From Deinococcus sp. (GTDB lineage Bacteria; Deinococcota; Deinococci; Deinococcales; Deinococcaceae): a DNA stretch of 19,800 nt. This document shows, piece by piece, positions 1 through 7,370 of the stretch. A program made the translations under genes and the position numbers. The notes under the pieces were generated by a model, which made no database searches, was not told the origin of the DNA, and saw only the letters and a program-made list of their open reading frames with translations. How positions within the stretch are numbered: position 1 is the first letter of the stretch; the number at the start of each line of letters is the position of its first letter. The stretch lies in assembly GCF_018260405.1 (NCBI RefSeq), contig NZ_JAGLBG010000046.1, forward strand, positions 1 to 19,800. Direction: 5' to 3'.

Positions 1-60
1 GAAACGAAGCGCTTCAAAGCCGCGATGGACACCGCTTATCTGGAAAAACTAATCACCTGA
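1..60 (+). CDS. 3' end of an unidentified gene (partial)
   Basis: Frame 1 is open from the first base and ends at a TGA at 58-60. It encodes 19 residues ending in AYLEKLIT. The tail is helical and Lys-rich, as at the C-terminus of a soluble protein, but is too short to assign to a family. It reads in the same direction as the DUF72 gene, 70 nt downstream. That gene has its own leaderless-type promoter, so an operon need not be assumed. Confidence 0.55.
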   Translation, partial: ETKRFKAAMDTAYLEKLIT

Positions 61-117
61 CTTTGCGGTTGCCCTGGATTAAATCTGGTTATTTCAGCTT
101 CAATCGGCAGTTCGTAT

Positions 118-123
118 TAGGCT
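118..123 (+). promoter_or_regulatory. Leaderless-type -10 box (TAGGCT) of the DUF72 gene
   Basis: TAGGCT lies 7 nt before the ATG at 131 and there is no Shine-Dalgarno sequence, so transcription would begin at or near the start codon. The TANNNT hexamer at this spacing recurs at several genes in the window and matches the known leaderless promoter pattern of Deinococcus. No clear -35 box is visible. Confidence 0.5.
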
Positions 124-130
124 ATAGACC

Positions 131-958
131 ATGCGCGTTTATATCGGCTGTGGCGGCTACAGCAATGACGACTGGACGGCTCCGGGTCTGATCTATGAGG
201 GAGTCCGGAAAGACGATTATCTGGCGACCTATTCAGAGCACTTCGATGCCGTAGAACTGAACAGTTCCTTCTACGCCATTCCGGGCCTCAAGGCCTTCGA
301 GGGTATGGCCCGCAAAAGTGGCGGCCACACGCGCTTTACGGTTAAACTGAACAGGGTCTTCACGCATGACCGTGCCCCCACTGACACCGACTTTGACCGT
401 ATGCTTCAAAGCCCCGAGCCGCTGCGCGACGTGGGCGTGATGGGACCTTATCTGGCGCAGTTTCCCTTTTCGTTTCACCGCACGCCGGAAAACCGTAGAT
501 ACCTGGGCATGCTGACCGAACGCTTTGCCGGGCATGAACTGGCCGTCGAACTGCGCCACGCCAGTTGGGACAAGCCTGAGGTACGCGGGGGCATGAGCGA
601 ACTGGGGGTCATCTGGGTCAGCCCCGATTATCCGCCGCTGGGGGGGATGCCCGAGCCGCAGGTGCACGTAACCAGCGACGTGGGCTACCTGCGCCTGCAC
701 GGGCGCAATAAGGGCAGCTGGTGGGAAGGCCAGAGCGCCGCCGAGCGCCATGACTACCTGTACAACCGCGCCGAGATGGCCGAGTGGGCCGAGAAAATTG
801 CTCTGGTCAACGATGACCTCAGCGAGCTGTACGTGTTTTTTCAGAACACGACAAAGGGACATGCCCTCAAGAACATTCCGGTACTGCGCGAGGCCCTCAA
901 TGCGCGTGGCGTGCCAGTCAAGACCCCAGAACCGGGGGATCAAGGGCGTCTGTTTTAG
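131..958 (+). CDS. DUF72 (YecE-like) family protein
   Basis: A 275-residue protein of the DUF72/YecE family, a TIM-barrel-like fold whose biochemical role is not established. Family marks include the N-terminal GCGGYSNDDW (residues 7-16), VELNSSFY (41-48), a central AVELRHASW segment, YLRLHGRNKGSWW and the C-terminal VFFQNTTKGHALKN. Length is normal for the family and no signal peptide is seen, so it is probably cytosolic. The ATG at 131 is chosen because the GCGGY motif must follow closely and a TANNNT box sits 7 nt upstream. The TAG stop (956-958) coincides with the first bases of a dispersed repeat, so the present C-terminus may have been set by a repeat insertion. Family assignment is firm; function is unknown. 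Confidence 0.92.
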   Translation: MRVYIGCGGYSNDDWTAPGLIYEGVRKDDYLATYSEHFDAVELNSSFYAIPGLKAFEGMARKSGGHTRFTVKLNRVFTHDRAPTDTDFDRMLQSPEPLRDVGVMGPYLAQFPFSFHRTPENRRYLGMLTERFAGHELAVELRHASWDKPEVRGGMSELGVIWVSPDYPPLGGMPEPQVHVTSDVGYLRLHGRNKGSWWEGQSAAERHDYLYNRAEMAEWAEKIALVNDDLSELYVFFQNTTKGHALKNIPVLREALNARGVPVKTPEPGDQGRLF

Positions 959-1091
959 AACAGTTCTCCGAATGATGGGCACGTCGGAACAACACCGTCG
1001 CGCCGTGCATTCTACGTCCCGCTCTTTCTTGTTCAATTGTTCCACTCGGCAAAAGCTGGTCAAAAGAGCACCATCTTTTTGCAAAATGCTT
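956..1091 (+). repeat. Short dispersed repeat, type II, copy a
   Basis: About 135 bp from TAGAACAG to GCAAAATGCTTTA. Nearly the same sequence occurs inverted at 14813-14934, and its left end recurs at 17816-17850. It contains a perfect palindrome AGAACAGTTCT (957-967) and a long imperfect inverted repeat (1049-1060 against 1070-1082). It encodes no plausible protein. It directly abuts type I copy a, forming a composite. Size and position resemble the small non-coding repeats reported from Deinococcus radiodurans; identity to a named family is not claimed. Confidence 0.85.
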
Positions 1092-1231
1092 TAATACGGA
1101 TTCCGCTAAATTCCACCACAGTCGGAAAAGCGCCGCCTGCGGCTCCATACCGCGGAATCCGTATGCTGTTCCTACTCGCATCCGCTCAGATTGATTCGGT
1201 ACAGTTCCGAATCAATCTGAATCCGTATAAG
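1092..1231 (-). repeat. Short dispersed repeat, type I, copy a (MITE-like)
   Basis: A 140-bp element with inverted ends, AATACGGATTC on the left and GAATCCGTATAA on the right. A close copy lies at 15539-15684 in the opposite orientation, and two diverged variants lie at 6811-6895 and 17735-17815. It has no coding capacity. The terminal inverted repeats of about 10-12 bp suggest a miniature element moved by a transposase encoded elsewhere. No clear target-site duplication was found. The end of the racemase gene (last codons and TGA stop, 1212-1229) lies inside it. Confidence 0.85.
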
Positions 1232-1937
1232 CGGTTGTATCTAGCAGCCAGTCAGTAGCTGCCAGGGCGTGCAGCCAGGTCGTATCGAACACCGGTACTG
1301 TGGTGTCTTTCGGGCCGACCAGCAAAGTGATTTCGGTGCAGCCGAGAATGACGCCCTGACCGCCACGCTCTACCAGTTTTGCCAGTACCCCCCGGTAAGT
1401 TTCGCGTGATTCGGGGCGAACGTCGTTGCGGCACAGCTCGTCGTAGATGATTCGGTGGACTTCCTGGCGGTCCTCATCGCCGGGCACCAGCACCTTGATG
1501 CCAAATTTGTCGCGCAGTCGCCCGGTATAGAACTCCTGTTCCATGGTAAAGGCGGTGGCGACCAGCCCGACCCGGTCTATTCCAGCGGCCCGGATCGCCT
1601 GCGCGGTGCCGTCCACAATGTGCAGCAGCGGGATATTCACGGCCTGCTCGATGTGCCCGGCAACCCTGTGCATGGTATTGGTCGCCAGCAAGATAGCCCC
1701 CGCGCCCGCCTGTTCAAGCCCGCGTGCTGCCCCCGCGAGGAGCTGCCCCGCCCCGTCCCAGTCGCCCGCCTGCTGCATGGCGGCAACTTCGGCAAAGTCC
1801 ACCGAATGCAGCAGCAGCGGCGCGGAATGCAGCCCGCCCCGGCGCTCGGCATACAGGGTGTTTAGCAGCCGGTAATACTCCGCCGTGCTCGTCCAGCTCA
1901 TGCCGCCCAGAAGGCCCAGCACCTTTTGCTCCCTCAT
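1212..1937 (-). CDS. Aspartate/glutamate racemase family protein (YgeA-like)
   Basis: A 241-residue cofactor-independent amino-acid racemase of the Asp/Glu racemase superfamily. It starts MREQKVLGLLGGMSWTSTAEYY, typical of the family. The catalytic positions are read as Thr86 (in ATNTMH) and Cys200 (in LGCTEI). Most family members have two cysteines; a Thr/Cys pair is known for E. coli YgeA, and the 114-residue spacing is the same. That suggests a YgeA-like broad or altered specificity rather than a classical aspartate racemase. The ATG at 1937 overlaps the TGA of the upstream membrane-protein gene (ATGA, 4 nt), so translation is probably coupled. The last five residues (YTDSD) and the stop are encoded by a type I repeat, so the C-terminus is not ancestral. 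Substrate is not predictable from sequence. Confidence 0.88.
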   Translation of the reverse strand: MREQKVLGLLGGMSWTSTAEYYRLLNTLYAERRGGLHSAPLLLHSVDFAEVAAMQQAGDWDGAGQLLAGAARGLEQAGAGAILLATNTMHRVAGHIEQAVNIPLLHIVDGTAQAIRAAGIDRVGLVATAFTMEQEFYTGRLRDKFGIKVLVPGDEDRQEVHRIIYDELCRNDVRPESRETYRGVLAKLVERGGQGVILGCTEITLLVGPKDTTVPVFDTTWLHALAATDWLLDTTAYTDSD

Positions 1938-2305
1938 TTCGGGGCTGTGGGTGCGCGGATTGCGGCAAAAATCAGTCCGAAAACGATGACCGTAATAAGG
2001 TAGGTCGTCAGTGAGCTGACCGGGTCGAAGCTGAGGCTCAGAGCGTCGCCCGAAAACCGGTACACCGCGTAGGGCACCGCCCAGCCGAGGCAATAGAGCG
2101 CGGCCCGCTGCATATAGTTTTTGGTCGCGGCGGCCTGTGGAAAGACCTGCATGGGAATAAGCATGGCCGGAAGCAGGAGCAGTTGCGACAGATAAAACCA
2201 GACGGGTAGATGGTCAAAGCCGTATTGCCAGCCCGAAAAGCCGATATTGACGGCTCCGATGAGCAGTCCCGTTAGCAGCGCGGTACGCAGAACAAGCGAA
2301 TTCAC
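1934..2305 (-). CDS. Small four-helix membrane protein, function unknown
   Basis: About 123 residues with four predicted membrane helices: roughly residues 5-22, 37-55, 67-83 and 97-115, counted from the GTG start. I do not recognise the family. The GTG at 2305 is preferred because a membrane segment follows at once and a NANNNT hexamer (AACGAT) lies 7 nt upstream. The frame stays open to an ATG at 2356 and a TTG at 2398, but that extension is Pro/Arg-rich and lacks a ribosome binding site. The stop overlaps the racemase start by 4 nt, which argues for co-expression. A role for the protein in amino-acid handling would be speculation. Confidence 0.65.
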   Translation of the reverse strand: MNSLVLRTALLTGLLIGAVNIGFSGWQYGFDHLPVWFYLSQLLLLPAMLIPMQVFPQAAATKNYMQRAALYCLGWAVPYAVYRFSGDALSLSFDPVSSLTTYLITVIVFGLIFAAIRAPTAPK

Positions 2306-2449
2306 GCCCTTTATCGTTGCACAGCGCGCCCAGCCGGGGATGCCAGGAACCTTCATGAAAGGCCGCGCCACCGGAAACGGGGCGTAGAAAGGACGCAAAA
2401 GCGGGCGTCATGCTCTACCGACTCCGCTCAATTCCGCCCGCAGTGGGGA

Positions 2450-2524
2450 AGCGGGCAGGCCCCATCCTGGGTGCCGTTTTGCCCAAGACAGCGGGCAGGC
2501 CCCTTCACGGGTGCCGCTCTGACC
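2450..2524. repeat. 40-bp imperfect tandem repeat forming hairpins
   Basis: Two adjacent copies start AGCGGGCAGGCCCC at 2450 and 2490. The sides of a hairpin (GGCA..CCC and GGGTGCC) are kept in both copies, while the loop differs (CATCCT against CTTCAC). A third partial copy may begin at 2525 (AGCGGGGCACC). It lies downstream of the minus-strand amidase gene, so it could help end that transcript, although no T-run follows either hairpin. Confidence 0.6.
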
Positions 2525-2659
2525 AGCGGGGCACCGACTGTACCGCCACAGCGCGAAATCGGCGGCTTCACGCTGGCGGGGCCGGACTGTGTAGCAGTCA
2601 GCAGTTCGGGCGCGGATTTCGGCGTGCTGGGGGCTGTTTAGCTCGGCTCACCTGTCAAC

Positions 2660-3832
2660 TCAGCTCTCCTGCTCCAGCGAAAGCACGAGCCCCAGCAGGC
2701 GGTCGTCGGCCCCATGCGGCGCGACCAGTTGTACCCCGACATACGGCGTGCTGGTCGGGCAGGCCACGGTTGGTGCGCCCAGCAGACTGAATGGCGCGGT
2801 GATTCGCAGCACGGCGCGGCGCAGCAGCACGTCGCCCTCACCGATCTTCACCTCGTCTTGCCCGAGCAGCGGCGGGGGAGTGGGCACCGCCGGGGCCAGA
2901 ATCAGGTCGTAGGCCATGAAAAGGCCGTCCAATAGGGCGCGGTAATCTTCCCGGCGGCGGAAGGCCGTGCCTATTTCTGCTCCGCTCAGGTTGGCCGCGT
3001 TACGCAGCGAGGCCAGCGTGAAGGGCATGAAACCGGGGTTATCTAGCTTAAGGGCCTCGCGGTGAATCTGGGCCGCTTCGCTCATAACGATGGGCGAGTA
3101 GGCGTCCATGACTTCGGGAAAAGGCACCCGTTCGACAGCCGCGCCGCGCTGCTTGAGGTCAGCGGCAAAGTCCAGGGTGGCCTGGCGCACCGTGTCGTCG
3201 GTCCAGCCGTCCGGCAGCCACAGGCCCACGCGCAGGCCGTCCCACAGCTGCGGCTTGATGCTGCGCCCGGTCAGCGCTTCTTGAAGCCGGATAATGGTCT
3301 TTATGTCGGGGGCCAGTGGGCCAGTGTGGTCGCAGGTCGGCGACAGTGGCAAGACGCCCTCGGTGCTCCAGTCGGGGTCGCCCTTGGTCGGTTTGAAGCC
3401 GACCACACCGCACCACGCCGCTGGAACCCGGATACTGCCGCCCGTGTCGGTGCCCAGCGCAAAGTCCACCTGCCCCAGCGCCACACTAACCGCTGCGCCG
3501 CTGCTGCTGCCCCCCGGCACATGGTCCGGTAGGGCCGGATGGGTGGTGCCGCCGTACCCGTTCATGCCGGTAATGCCCATGGCGATCTCGTGCAGGTGGG
3601 TTTTACCGGTGGCCGTGGCGCCCAGTTCCAGTAGGCGGCGCACCAGTACGCTGTCGCTGGGGCCGGGTACCGGGGCGCGGGTGCTGGCGCTCAGCGGCCA
3701 GCCGGGAACGCCGTACAGATCCTTGATACTGAAACTCAGCCCCGCGAGCGGTCCGTTGGCGCTGCCCCTAAGCGGTTCGGGGGCCACAAAAGCCCAGGCG
3801 CGTTGCGGGTCGTTGCCGATTGGGTTGTTCAT
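2660..3832 (-). CDS. Amidase-signature family hydrolase
   Basis: A 390-residue amidase-signature enzyme that would hydrolyse a C-N amide bond. The Ser-cisSer-Lys triad is complete: Lys37 in SIKDLYG, cis-Ser109 in GGSSSGAAVSVA, and nucleophile Ser133 in GTDTGGSIRVPAAW, with the usual 24-residue gap between the serines. FKPTKG follows as expected. It is shorter than GatA (about 480 residues) and closer in size to stand-alone amidases such as plant AMI1, so it is unlikely to be the Glu-tRNA amidotransferase subunit. No gatB or gatC lies nearby. No signal peptide is seen. ATG 3832 is chosen on the family N-terminus (PLAGLSFSIKD) and a -10-like CATAGT 7 nt upstream. Substrate is unknown; both flanks are intergenic, so it is probably transcribed alone. 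Confidence 0.93.
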   Translation of the reverse strand: MNNPIGNDPQRAWAFVAPEPLRGSANGPLAGLSFSIKDLYGVPGWPLSASTRAPVPGPSDSVLVRRLLELGATATGKTHLHEIAMGITGMNGYGGTTHPALPDHVPGGSSSGAAVSVALGQVDFALGTDTGGSIRVPAAWCGVVGFKPTKGDPDWSTEGVLPLSPTCDHTGPLAPDIKTIIRLQEALTGRSIKPQLWDGLRVGLWLPDGWTDDTVRQATLDFAADLKQRGAAVERVPFPEVMDAYSPIVMSEAAQIHREALKLDNPGFMPFTLASLRNAANLSGAEIGTAFRRREDYRALLDGLFMAYDLILAPAVPTPPPLLGQDEVKIGEGDVLLRRAVLRITAPFSLLGAPTVACPTSTPYVGVQLVAPHGADDRLLGLVLSLEQES

Positions 3833-3839
3833 GGCCTTT

Positions 3840-3845
3840 ACTATG
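3840..3845 (-). promoter_or_regulatory. Probable leaderless -10 box (CATAGT) of the amidase gene
   Basis: Read on the minus strand, CATAGT lies 7 nt before the ATG at 3832. It fits the NANNNT pattern seen at other genes here but lacks the first T of TANNNT, so it is weaker evidence. No -35 box was identified. Confidence 0.35.
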
Positions 3846-4037
3846 GCAGGCTCCGGCAGATAGGGGCCAGAGTTGTTATACGGTTCTAAACTTTACTCCG
3901 CTTATCCGTGAACAGCGCCTGAACGGGCTTCGCGGGGTCCAGAACCGTCTTTGTTCCATCCACTGCCCTGGTCAAAGCGGCTGCTTGGTGGCGCTGGGGA
4001 AAAGGCGGTGTGGGTAGGAATAGCCCGCCTAGACCGC

Positions 4038-4043
4038 TAGGAT
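4038..4043 (+). promoter_or_regulatory. Leaderless-type -10 box (TAGGAT) of the thioredoxin-fold gene
   Basis: TAGGAT ends 6 nt before the ATG at 4050. No Shine-Dalgarno sequence lies in the short gap, so a leaderless mRNA is likely. The 217-bp intergenic stretch upstream (3833-4049) holds this promoter and a faint repeat-like motif near 3876 (TTATACGGTTCT), and nothing else recognised. Confidence 0.5.
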
Positions 4044-4049
4044 GGCCTG

Positions 4050-5221
4050 ATGAAGCCTCTTGCGAACCTGTCCCGCCGCGCCCTCCGGGGCTTACGCCTC
4101 CTCGGAGCCTTTTGTGCTGTTGCCGGGAGTGCTAGCGCTCAGGTCGGGCAACTGGCCGCGCCCGTGCTGAACAATCCGGTCTTTAAGGCCGCCAAGCCCG
4201 GCCCAGGCGGCACGCTGGTGTTGCCGAGCGGCGCGAGTGTGCAGCTTAACCAGCGTGGTGGTTACCTGCTTAGCGCCGTGGTTATGCTGGTGAACGCTCA
4301 GAATGTCAAGCTGACGGTGGTCAGCAACTCGCCGACGGCCACGGTTACCCCGGCCACCGGCGCCTTGCAGGTTCTCGACACCAGGGCGGTAGCCACGGCG
4401 ACGCAGCTGCTTGGGGTCATCAGCGGCTTTGGTGATGGGCTGGCCCAGCCCCTAACGCAGTTTCTCAGCCGTCCGGATGTGGTGCAGCGGCTGCCTGGCG
4501 GGGTCAAGGTGGTGGCCGACCCCTTTGTTATCGGTGCCCAGACCCAGGGCAAATTGCTGCGCCTGACCATCGCGCCCCAGCAGGTTCCTGCCGGGCAATT
4601 CCGGCCGGCGGCGCATGTGCAGCCTGCCCGGCAACCGGGAGCCGTTCCAGTGGCCCTGCGCGTATACAGCGACTTTCAGTGCCCTTATTGCGAACAGTTC
4701 GAGACCCAAGGCTACCCCGGAGTGCTTAAGCAGCTGCCAGCCGACGTGAGTGTCGAGTTCCATCAGTTTCCGCTCGAAAGCATTCACCCGCTGGCCCGCC
4801 CCGCTGCCGAGGCCAGCGAATGCGCCGCCCAGCAGGGCAAGTTCTGGCCTTTCAAGGAGCTGCTGTTTGCTGACCGCAGCTGGCTGTCGGGCAACCCCAA
4901 TCAGGTGTTTATCTCGTTTGCCGACCGTCTGGGCCTCAGGCCCGAAGCGTTCAAGACCTGTCTGGCCGAGCGCGGCGGCAAGGCAGCGGTCGACGCGGGC
5001 GTGCAAGAAGCCCTGCAAGTCGGCGTCAACGCCACGCCGACGGTGTTTGTCAACGGCCTACATGTGGCTAACCCTTACGACGTGGCCTCGCTGTTAAAAC
5101 TTATCCAGTTTGCCCGCGTTGCAGCTTCGGCGCCCGCTGCTCAGCTCAATCCACCCCTGCTGCCCGCGCCTAAAACCCCCGGCCCGGCAGGAACGGGAGC
5201 GCCCGCCCCCAAGAAACCCTG

Positions 5222-5222
<1 letters not shown>
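4050..5222 (+). CDS. Secreted DsbA/BdbD-like thioredoxin-fold oxidoreductase
   Basis: A 390-residue exported protein. It has a twin-Arg-free signal peptide (basic start, hydrophobic core, ASA-QV cleavage near residue 30), then an N-terminal region of about 165 residues without a family I recognise. A Thioredoxin_4/DsbA-like domain follows from about residue 198. The redox motif is CPYC (Cys211-Cys214) in DFQCPYCEQF; the cis-proline loop is ATPTVFVNG (Pro330), and SECAAQQGKFWPF is typical of BdbD/DsbA-type proteins. The C-terminus is a Pro/Ala-rich tail. It would oxidise or isomerise disulfides of cell-envelope proteins. Its partner for reoxidation (DsbB or VKOR) is not in the window. The stop overlaps the next start by 1 nt (TGATG), implying translational coupling with the RqcH gene, an odd pairing of an envelope and a ribosome-bound protein. 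Confidence 0.9.
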
Positions 5223-6778
<1,556 letters not shown>

Positions 6779-6810
6779 AGCGTGGTGATCAAGGGTCGGT
6801 TTTGAAGAGG

Positions 6811-6895
6811 TGATACGGGCTGCCGATCAAGCCGAGCCGTTTTGGATTCAATCCGAGCGGAGGCGAGAAGGAAACATACGGGTTTCGCGCTGTGG
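6811..6895 (+). repeat. Diverged type I repeat variant
   Basis: TGATACGGGCTGCCGATC followed by GATTCAATCCGAGCGGAGG and ACATACGGGTTTCGC matches the outer half of the type I elements, with a changed inner stretch shared with the copy at 17735. It lies between the convergent RqcH and rhodanese genes. The rest of 6779-6966 shows nothing recognisable. Confidence 0.6.
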
Positions 6896-6966
6896 CCCTA
6901 CACGGGGGGGTAAACGCTTTCCCGGCACCATAACATCCAAATTGCCCGGTACTTTCTGGATAGGCT

Positions 6967-7215
6967 CTAACGGCGCTTGCCTTCCCAGTGCCGCGCGTCT
7001 AGCCCATCGGCCCGCAGGTAGTGCGCCGCCAGCGCCGAGCGGTTGCCCCGTTCGCAGACCACCAGCAGCGGCCCGTGCTGTGGTGTCATGCCGTGCTGGG
7101 CGTCCTCAATCTGCTCCAGGGTCAGCGCGATAACGTTCGGGTGCGCCAGAGGCTCAAGCTGCCGCAGGGCCTCGGCGCGCAGGTCGATGACGGTGACTTC
7201 GGCGGGAAGATCCAT
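6967..7215 (-). CDS. Single-domain rhodanese-like sulfurtransferase
   Basis: 82 residues forming a compact rhodanese domain. It begins VTVIDLRAEAL, and the active loop CERGNRS puts the sulfur-carrying cysteine at Cys54 in the expected CxxGxRS form, followed by AAHYLRADGLDARHWEGK. Such proteins carry persulfide sulfur for thiolation or detoxification; the partner is not evident. The ATG at 7215 is chosen because a TACACT box lies exactly 7 nt upstream. An in-frame start at 7248 would add 11 residues that overlap this promoter and is not preferred. It lies downstream of the bamA-like gene on the same strand but with its own promoter. The missing aspartate/glycine of the usual GG-xxW end is a small deviation. 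Confidence 0.85.
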   Translation of the reverse strand: MDLPAEVTVIDLRAEALRQLEPLAHPNVIALTLEQIEDAQHGMTPQHGPLLVVCERGNRSALAAHYLRADGLDARHWEGKRR

Positions 7216-7222
7216 AGCGGGT

Positions 7223-7228
7223 AGTGTA
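7223..7228 (-). promoter_or_regulatory. Leaderless-type -10 box (TACACT) of the rhodanese gene
   Basis: On the minus strand TACACT is followed by ACCCGCT and then the ATG at 7215. The 7-nt spacing and the absence of a Shine-Dalgarno sequence fit a leaderless transcript and decide this start over the upstream one at 7248. Confidence 0.5.
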
Positions 7229-7246
7229 CGCGTGACCTGCAACACC

Positions 7247-7284
7247 ATTGGCCCGGCTTAGACTTTGCAACCGGGCCAATTTTT
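7247..7284 (+). terminator. Rho-independent terminator, plus-strand orientation
   Basis: A perfect 10-bp stem, ATTGGCCCGG (7247-7256) and CCGGGCCAAT (7271-7280), with a 14-nt loop, is followed by a run of five T residues (7280-7284) on the plus strand. It would stop plus-strand transcripts, presumably read-through from the RqcH gene. On the minus strand there is no T-run after the stem. The stem may nevertheless form in bamA read-through RNA. Confidence 0.6.
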
Positions 7285-7370
7285 CGAGTGTGCTTGTACG
7301 CTAAGGAGTTCCCGGCTACAGTTCCGCGCCTCCGGGGTAAACCACCCTACTGCGCTTCACCTTCTTAGCC

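Noticed and set aside
233..1084. Long minus-strand frame over the DUF72 gene and repeat
   Set aside because: It is antisense to a clear DUF72 protein, has no recognisable domain, and begins inside the repeat.
1455..1875. Plus-strand frames antisense to the racemase gene
   Set aside because: Overlapping mirror frames typical of G/C-rich DNA; the minus strand encodes a well-supported racemase.
2450..2524. CRISPR-like array
   Set aside because: Only two imperfect 40-bp copies with 6-nt variable loops, no spacers and no cas genes; no CRISPR array was found in the window.
2410..2790. Plus-strand frame of 126 codons at the amidase end
   Set aside because: It runs through the tandem hairpin repeat and into antisense of the amidase gene; composition is that of repeat DNA.
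4452..5018. Minus-strand frame of 188 codons under the DsbA-like gene
   Set aside because: Antisense to a gene with signal peptide, CPYC and cis-proline motifs; no domain of its own.
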